Source: DATLZB01 sp035574175 (GTDB taxonomy: Bacteria > Pseudomonadota > Alphaproteobacteria > Rhizobiales > Hyphomicrobiaceae). Taken from it: a stretch of 35,972 bases of DNA. The DNA is taken from the NCBI GenBank assembly GCA_035574175.1, contig DATLZB010000157.1, forward strand, positions 1-35,972. The letters run 5' to 3'. The position numbers and the translations under genes were made by a program. This document shows, piece by piece, positions 32,001-35,972 of this stretch; the first letter of the stretch is position 1, and each line of letters opens with the position of its first letter. The notes beneath the pieces were generated by a model. That model had not been told where the DNA came from, searched no databases, and worked only from the letters and a program-made list of their open reading frames with translations.

Positions 32001-32750
32001 GCGTCGGTGGGCGGCCACAAGGTCTACCTGCGGACCGGCGAATACGACGATGGCAGGCTTGGTGAAATATTCATCGACATGCACAAGGAGGGCGCCGCCT
32101 TTCGCAGCCTGATGAACAACTTCGCCATCGCCATCAGCCTCGGGCTGCAGTACGGAGTGCCGCTCGAGGAGTACGTCGACGCGTTCACCTTTACCCGCTT
32201 CGAGCCAGCGGGCCTCGTGCAGGGCAACGAAACCATTAAGAACGCCACCTCGATCCTCGACTACATCTTCCGCGAGCTGGCGGTGTCCTATCTCGGCCGC
32301 CACGACCTCGCCCACGTCGACCCGGCCGAGATCGTCACCGCCACCGGTCTTGGATCGTCCGACGAGGCGCTTGAGGAGGAGGGCGCGCCCCCGGCACTGC
32401 CGGCGACGCGGTTTGTCTCCAAAGGCCTGCTGCGCGGCTTCGAGGGCCAGGTCATGGTCGTGCGCGGCGCCACCGCCCTGGCGCCGCTCCCGGACAGCGA
32501 AGGCCCGGTGGCCTCGGTGGCCGGCACCGCGACGGAAATGGCGACTGGCGCGGCGCTGGCACAAGCCAACCCGGTCGCCAGGCAGATGGGGGTGCTTACC
32601 CGGCGGCTCACCGAGTCGGCGCGCGCGGCCGAAGCGCGGTTGCGCGGTTACGAGGGCGAGAGCTGCCAGGAGTGCGGGAACTTCACGCTCGTGCGCAACG
32701 GCACTTGCCTGAAGTGCGACACCTGCGGCGGCACCAGCGGGTGCTCGTAA
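29049..32750 (+). CDS. nrdJ: Vitamin B12-dependent ribonucleotide reductase (class II)
   Basis: NrdJ makes deoxynucleotides from ribonucleotides using adenosylcobalamin as radical source, with or without oxygen. The 1,233-residue product is the long NrdJ form. The PHACFIQSIND segment carries the N-terminal redox Cys199, and NPCSEY holds the thiyl-radical Cys476 and its Glu, with the partner cysteine in DDTACNLASLN. The NEST/ATP-cone-like parts continue to SAISKTINMP-type FVSGAISKTINMPNES. The C-terminus ends in a Cys-rich zinc-ribbon-like segment (CQECGNF, CLKCDTC) and a last Cys pair (C1226, C1232) suited to re-reducing the active site. The start MKITRRFTEAGKSPY at 29049 is the family start after GGGGA; the frame opens at 28983. 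Control by NrdR is likely from the upstream box. Confidence 0.96.
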   Translation: MKITRRFTEAGKSPYETIPFRRATSEIRNPDGSVVFHLDGFMVPEHWSQVASDIIAQKYFRKAGVPRRLKKIEETQVPSWLWRSAPDEQALAELPESQRFGGETDARQVFDRLAGTWTYWGWKGGYFSSEEDARAFYDEHRYMLAKQMGAPNSPQWFNTGLHWAYGIDGPGQGHFYVDPWTGELTRSTSAYEHPQPHACFIQSINDDLVNENGIMDLWVREARLFKYGSGTGTNFSKLRAANEKLSGGGRSSGLMSFLKIGDRAAGAIKSGGTTRRAAKMVVVDVDHPDIEEFITWKVKEEQKVAALVTGSRICQRRLKAIMKACVNCEADGDDCFDPAKNPKLKAAIKEARRDQVPDNYIRRVIQFARQGYKDLSFDVYDTDWDSEAYLTVSGQNSNNSVRVTDDFLRAVEADQDWHLTARTTGKVVKTLKARALWDQIGYAAWASADPGIQFHTTINDWHTCPQSGPIIASNPCSEYMFLDDTACNLASLNVMAFRQPSGTFDTEAFEHACRLMTIVLEISVLMAQFPSREIAERSYRYRTLGLGYANIGGLLMASGIPYDSPEGRAITGAITALMTGTAYATSAEMAAELGPFPGYEPNAADMLRVIRNHRRAAYGETEGYEKLATKPVPLDRAACPDKRLNDAARRAWDRAIELGQRHGFRNAQATVIAPTGTIGLVMDCDTTGIEPDFAIVKFKKLAGGGYFKIINRAVPEALRTLGYGESEIAEIEAYAVGHGSLRQAPAINHATLKAKGFTDEALARLEAALVTAFDIKFVFNKWTLGEDFLTGTLKVPAEKLADPAFDLLAYLGFSRTDIEAANEHACGAMTLEGAPHLKAQHLPVFDCANPCGRKGKRCLSVESHIRMLAAAQPFVSGAISKTINMPNESTVEDCKAAYKLSWQLGLKANALYRDGSKLSQPLNAQLLADEEDEQEQAAAELTADRPAAQRAGIAAERIVERIVERVRERQREKLPTRRKGYTQKASVGGHKVYLRTGEYDDGRLGEIFIDMHKEGAAFRSLMNNFAIAISLGLQYGVPLEEYVDAFTFTRFEPAGLVQGNETIKNATSILDYIFRELAVSYLGRHDLAHVDPAEIVTATGLGSSDEALEEEGAPPALPATRFVSKGLLRGFEGQVMVVRGATALAPLPDSEGPVASVAGTATEMATGAALAQANPVARQMGVLTRRLTESARAAEARLRGYEGESCQECGNFTLVRNGTCLKCDTCGGTSGCS

Positions 32751-32807
32751 CGGTGCCGAGGCGGCTTGGATGAATGCAAAGCTCAGGAGAGCATTCCTAG
32801 AAGCGCG

Positions 32808-32848
32808 CAGGCGGGTGGGTTTCTGGGCCCACCACGCCACCCCGCCTG
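32808..32848 (+). terminator. Strong nested hairpin after nrdJ
   Basis: The outer stem CAGGCGGG/CCCGCCTG (32808-32815 and 32841-32848) encloses an inner stem GTGGG/CCCAC (32815-32819 and 32828-32832, sharing one base). There is no U tract, so it may be a weak intrinsic terminator or an RNA-stabilising hairpin at the end of the nrdJ message. A smaller hairpin (GAAT/ATTC with GCTC/GAGC inside) lies at 32772-32796. Confidence 0.45.
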
Positions 32849-32915
32849 AGGGCCTCAACGCTGCCCAGCGAATCGTTCTACACAAATGAGCTCGAAGCGG
32901 CTGCGGGGAAGGTGC

Positions 32916-33293
32916 ATGGCCATCTTCAAGTTCTCCATCAGACCGGACGCGCCTGACGAACAACGGTCCACCACCGTGCAGCCGGGGCCGTTTCTCGTCG
33001 ATGCCTCCGATGAGGACATCGGTCGCCGCCTGCTGATCGCCAACTTCGGCATCGCGACGCGGCGCTTCCTAAAAGCCGCAACGCCCACATGCTGGCTCGA
33101 TTCACCCGCAAGCGAGTGTGTAGAGCTGGATCCCGCGCTTGATCCCAAGCCCCTGCGTCAGAAGAAGGAGGTGGCCGGCATCGACATTGCTTCCTGGTTT
33201 CTCGCCCGCCTTGAGATCGCCTCCCCGGACGGAGGCCGCTACGCCCGCATGTTGTGGTGGCCGTGCGGTTCCGAGGATCGCTGCCCGGTGTGA
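32916..33293 (+). CDS. Unknown protein, first of a three-gene cluster
   Basis: The 125-residue product begins MAIFKFSIRPDAPDEQRSTT at 32916, 3-4 nt after GGAAGG; an ATG at 32886 is also in frame. Codon use is normal for the window, which supports coding. It contains ASDEDIGRRLLIANFGIATR and ends in a Trp/Cys-rich stretch (ARMLWWPCGSEDRCPV). No signal, membrane segment or family is recognised. The next gene begins 10 bp after its stop, so the two are probably cotranscribed. Confidence 0.6.
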   Translation: MAIFKFSIRPDAPDEQRSTTVQPGPFLVDASDEDIGRRLLIANFGIATRRFLKAATPTCWLDSPASECVELDPALDPKPLRQKKEVAGIDIASWFLARLEIASPDGGRYARMLWWPCGSEDRCPV

Positions 33294-33303
33294 GCATTGC
33301 CCG

Positions 33304-33591
33304 ATGTCGCACGAGCCCAGCCCGGCCCTTGAGCCTTCCTCCCTTGCCCACCTCGTGCCTTTGGTGCGCGATCGGCTCAAGCTCGACAGTGCCTTTCCCG
33401 ACGAAGCCGTGCTCGCCAGCCTGGAAGCGATCGCCGCGGCCGCTTCCCCGCACGAGCGCTGGGGCGCTGCCTTCCACACGAGCCTCGGCCACTGGCTCGG
33501 TCTCAAGGCGGCGGATTTGAACGCCGCGCTCGCCCTGCTGCTGGGGCTGCTGGCGAAGCCGACATCCAAGGTGCCGGCGATCCCTGACTGA
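33304..33591 (+). CDS. Unknown small helical protein, second of the cluster
   Basis: The 95-residue product begins MSHEPSPALEPSSLAHLVPL. It is Ala/Leu-rich and predicted all-helical, with LGHWLGLKAADLNAALALLL near the end, which could be an amphipathic or weakly membrane-associated helix. It is encoded 10 bp after the previous stop. A longer frame from 33139 overlaps the upstream gene and is rejected. The family is not recognised. Confidence 0.6.
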   Translation: MSHEPSPALEPSSLAHLVPLVRDRLKLDSAFPDEAVLASLEAIAAAASPHERWGAAFHTSLGHWLGLKAADLNAALALLLGLLAKPTSKVPAIPD

Positions 33592-33649
33592 TCGCCGCTT
33601 GTCGCGTTGCGTCGCGTCGCTTTCGTCCAACCCACGCACGGGGGTATTC

Positions 33650-34291
33650 ATGTTCGGTCTGCGCCGCTCGGACCCGGCAACCATTCACATCATCGCCGAT
33701 CATCTCGACGCCGTACTGGCGGCGGGGGAGGATCTGCTCGGGCTGCGGCTCGACCTTGCCGAGTGTGCGCGGTCCGACCGCTCCGGGATACCGGGAGAGC
33801 GCCTGCGTACGTTCGTCGAAGATGTGCGCACGCTGGAGGCGCTGCTCGTGGGTCACACCCTGCAGGCACGCAGGCGCGCCCGCGAGCTGGTGGCAGCCGA
33901 GGCGCCGGTGAAGCAGTTGCTCGGCCTCTTCGCCGGGGGCATGGCCGTGCTCGAGGATGCGGTCGCGGAGTTGGGCGATACCTCGGCGACGGATTTCGAG
34001 ACCGGCGATGACCCGCTCGCCTATTTGCGCAGCCGAGGCTTGTTGGCGGCCGATGCCGGCAGCCTGCTCGGTCTTGAGCGGATCGTTGTCGGCGAGCAGT
34101 TCCTGATTGTGCGTCGCATCGCCCTCGGCATGCTCATGGATCTTGCCGCGGCCTCCCTCCACGCGCTCGAGGACTGCTACGATCTCGCCGATAGCGAGGA
34201 GGCGGACAACGATGAGGCATCGGTCGAGGAGACGCTTCGCCAACTCGCCGCCGCGCGCGCCGCAACCGAGTCCTGGCCGGCCGGCCCCTGA
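33650..34291 (+). CDS. Unknown helical protein, third of the cluster
   Basis: The 213-residue acidic product begins MFGLRRSDPATIHIIADHLD, with GGGGGT 5 nt before the ATG at 33650. It appears all-helical with no signal peptide. Segments include LAGEDLL-like DAVLAAGEDLLGLRLDLAEC, VRTLEALLVGHTLQARRRAR and a long helix LIVRRIALGMLMDLAAASLH. The C-terminus is acidic then ends TESWPAGP. The family is not recognised. It is 58 bp from the second gene and ends flush against the convergent CinA-type gene with no intervening base. Confidence 0.68.
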   Translation: MFGLRRSDPATIHIIADHLDAVLAAGEDLLGLRLDLAECARSDRSGIPGERLRTFVEDVRTLEALLVGHTLQARRRARELVAAEAPVKQLLGLFAGGMAVLEDAVAELGDTSATDFETGDDPLAYLRSRGLLAADAGSLLGLERIVVGEQFLIVRRIALGMLMDLAAASLHALEDCYDLADSEEADNDEASVEETLRQLAAARAATESWPAGP

Positions 34292-35050
34292 TCAGAGCAT
34301 CCCGCGCTCCTTGAGCTTGGCCTTAAGGCCGGCCGTTGCCGCCGTGAGCCGCTGAGGGTCGGTGGAGCGCAGCACAAGCTGGGTGCAAGGCCGGTCGTCC
34401 ACGCGGTATGGGTAGCTGCCCATCGACACGTCCGGAAACTCCTTCTGGTGCTCGCCGAACAGCTCCGCGATCACGCCTTCCGGGGTATTGAGATCGATCG
34501 CCTCGGAAAGCATCTTTCTTCCCGTCTTAAGGCGCGGGGTGACGGCATCGAGCATCACCTGCATGATGTTGGGGATGCCGGCCATGGTGATCACGTTGCC
34601 GATCATGAATCCGGGCGCGACCGAGATCTTGTTTTCGATGAGCTCGGCCCCGAGCGGAGTGCGCGCCATGCGCAACCGTCCGGGCGTCATCTCGCGACCG
34701 TGCCTGTCGTAGTACGACTTGAGCAGCTCGTAAGCCTTGGGATTGATGTCGATCGGAACCCCAAATGCCTTGGCGACCGCGTCGGCAGTGATGTCGTCGT
34801 GCGTCGGACCGATACCGCCGGTGGTGAACACATACGTGTACGCGGTTCGCATCTGATTGATGGCGGTGACAATCGCCCTTTCCTCGTCGGCGACGATGCG
34901 CACCTCTTTAAGCTGTATGCCGACGGCGGTGCAGTGATCGGCGATGTAGCCGATGTTGCGATCCTTGGTGCGACCCGAGAGCAGCTCGTCACCGATCACG
35001 ACGAGGCCGGCCGTCACGATCTCCTCGCCCGATTCCTTCGCCTTGCTCAC
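34292..35050 (-). CDS. CinA N-terminal / molybdopterin-binding domain protein
   Basis: The 252-residue product is the CinA/MoaB-type domain alone: VTAGLVVIGDELLSGRTKDR, then VFTTGGIGPTHDDITADAVA, GREMTPGRLRMARTPLGAEL and APGFMIGNVITMAGIPNIMQ. In full CinA proteins this domain has ADP-ribose/NAD-related hydrolase activity and is followed by a nicotinamide-nucleotide amidase domain, which is absent here. Stand-alone forms are common in alphaproteobacteria and are often labelled competence/damage-inducible protein A; a true role in competence is unlikely. It starts with GTG at 35048-35050 after a GGAGGGAGAAG run. It is divergent from sfsA. Confidence 0.92.
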   Translation of the reverse strand: MSKAKESGEEIVTAGLVVIGDELLSGRTKDRNIGYIADHCTAVGIQLKEVRIVADEERAIVTAINQMRTAYTYVFTTGGIGPTHDDITADAVAKAFGVPIDINPKAYELLKSYYDRHGREMTPGRLRMARTPLGAELIENKISVAPGFMIGNVITMAGIPNIMQVMLDAVTPRLKTGRKMLSEAIDLNTPEGVIAELFGEHQKEFPDVSMGSYPYRVDDRPCTQLVLRSTDPQRLTAATAGLKAKLKERGML

Positions 35051-35151
35051 GGCTTCACTTCTCCCTCCGCCCCCGCCCCTTGACCGCCTAACCCGGCCGC
35101 CCTGGGAAGCGGCTTGCAGCCATCGTCCGCCTTCCCTTACCGTGTTCGGCC

Positions 35152-35865
35152 ATGCAATTTCCAGGGCCTTTGCTCCGCGGTCGGCTCATCCGGCGCTACA
35201 AGCGCTTTCTCGCCGACGTCGTGCTCGATTCGGGCGAGACGGTCACCGCCGCCTGCCCCAATACGGGTTCGCTGCTCGGCCTCTCCGATCCCGGCGCCGT
35301 CGTCTGGCTGTCCACCAGCGACAGCCCTACCCGAAAGTACCGCCACACCTGGGAGCTGGTGGAAGCCAACCTCGACGGCCGGCGCCGGCTCGTCGGAATC
35401 AATACCAGCCATCCTAACCGGCTGGTCGCGGAGGCCATCGACGCGCGCCGGCTCGCGGCGCTGAGCGGCTATGCCCTACTGCGACGCGAGGTGAGGTACG
35501 GCCGGGCAAGCAGGGTCGATCTGCTGCTTGAATGTCCGCAGCGGGGTCTGTGCTACGTCGAGATCAAGAACGTGCACATGATGCGTCGACCAGGACTTGC
35601 CGAGTTTCCCGACTCCGTCACCGCGCGGGGTGCCCGCCACCTCGCCGAACTGGCAGCCATGGTCGCCGCCGGGCACCGTGCCGTCATGCTGTTCCTGATC
35701 CAGCGGGCGGACGCCACCCGCCTTGCGCTTGCCCGCGACATCGACCCCGCCTATGCCGCCGCCTTCGACGCGGCAATGAGGGCCGGCGTCGAGATGCTTG
35801 CCTACCGCTGCCGCTTGAGCCCTCAAGCCATCACCATCGATCGCCCGGTCAGCATCGCAGGCTAA
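35152..35865 (+). CDS. sfsA: SfsA-family DNA/RNA-binding nuclease
   Basis: The 237-residue product matches SfsA through its length: RGRLIRRYKRFLADVVLDSG, AACPNTGSLLGLSDPGAVVW, TWELVEANL, VGINTSHPNRLVAEAI, VEIKNVHM and the PDSVTARGARHLAELAAM segment. The D/E-x-K-like VDLLLECPQRGLCYVEIKNV region is the nuclease-type active site. SfsA was first described as a sugar-fermentation stimulation protein and is now seen as a nucleic-acid-binding nuclease. The ATG at 35152 is the family start. It is followed by about 100 bp and the ribosome binding site of the next gene, which in related genomes is often map (inference). Confidence 0.95.
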   Translation: MQFPGPLLRGRLIRRYKRFLADVVLDSGETVTAACPNTGSLLGLSDPGAVVWLSTSDSPTRKYRHTWELVEANLDGRRRLVGINTSHPNRLVAEAIDARRLAALSGYALLRREVRYGRASRVDLLLECPQRGLCYVEIKNVHMMRRPGLAEFPDSVTARGARHLAELAAMVAAGHRAVMLFLIQRADATRLALARDIDPAYAAAFDAAMRAGVEMLAYRCRLSPQAITIDRPVSIAG

Positions 35866-35959
35866 AATCCCACAACAGTTTGAAGAAGCGTGATTGGACG
35901 CAACGGCTGTGGCAACGTAAGCGGTGTGCAAACCGGAGTAGACAGCCGGAGTTCGCTTT

Positions 35960-35964
35960 GGAGG
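35960..35964 (+). promoter_or_regulatory. Ribosome binding site of a gene starting just past the right edge
   Basis: GGAGG is followed by eight bases to the end of the window, the right distance for a start codon at position 35973. The 94 bp before it after sfsA are non-coding. The gene itself is not visible. Confidence 0.45.
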
Positions 35965-35972
35965 ACCCAACG

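Noticed and set aside
28887..32963. A 1,358-codon open frame antisense to nrdJ
   Set aside because: It is a classic GC-rich mirror of a highly biased gene: His/Arg/Gly/Val-rich, no domain, exactly opposite nrdJ.

Overview
This window is a stretch of high-GC bacterial chromosome (about 36 kb, nearly all coding) from an alphaproteobacterium, most likely a member of the Hyphomicrobiales (rhizobial order). The evidence is the glnB-glnA pair divergent from the bifunctional NAD(P)HX repair gene, a UvrB with the long N-terminal extension typical of rhizobia, an NDUFA12-type complex I accessory subunit beside a DUF2155 gene, a 1,233-residue B12-dependent ribonucleotide reductase, and a class Ib aspartate aminotransferase. 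The genus cannot be fixed from sequence reading alone.

Layout. 1-3622: nitrogen control genes glnB and glnA (glnA cut by the left edge) behind a clear sigma-54 promoter, divergent from nnrE. 3616-9525: mostly small envelope or unknown proteins, a secreted TPR protein, a GYD-domain protein and an extended SDR oxidoreductase. 9547-10996: an orphan LivH-type permease whose start codon overlaps the start of a divergent lipoprotein-like gene. 11137-15564: a small secreted protein, a hicBA toxin-antitoxin pair, then uvrB. Here uvrB carries palindromic repeat DNA inside its reading frame, and its last codons are echoed just past hicA. 15444-15821: an island of short palindromic repeats that also supplies the C-terminus of a small membrane protein. 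15863-20782: exported intradiol dioxygenase, DUF1127, CBS-domain, DMT/DUF486 and small membrane proteins, and aspartate aminotransferase. 20878-25004: MFS transporter, two c-type cytochromes, alpha/beta hydrolase. 25351-28455: a diverged EF-G paralogue, DUF2155 and NDUFA12. 28735-34291: an NrdR-like box, nrdJ, a hairpin, then three unrecognised genes in a row. 34292-35972: a CinA/MoaB-type protein, sfsA, and the ribosome binding site of the next gene.

Most genes are housekeeping and are arranged singly or in pairs, with many tight convergent ends (0-25 bp). I see no phage, transposase, integrase, CRISPR array, rRNA or tRNA gene. The parts most worth a second look are: the in-frame palindromic insertion in uvrB; the Arg-Gly-Arg-Pro-Lys-Lys tail shared by UvrB and an alternative frame at the end of hicA, where three of four differences are silent; the 72-bp and 38-bp perfect repeats at 15444-15821; the EF-G paralogue that has lost the catalytic PGH histidine; and the unknown three-gene cluster after nrdJ. 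Nothing here amounts to an obviously new multi-gene defence or metabolic system.
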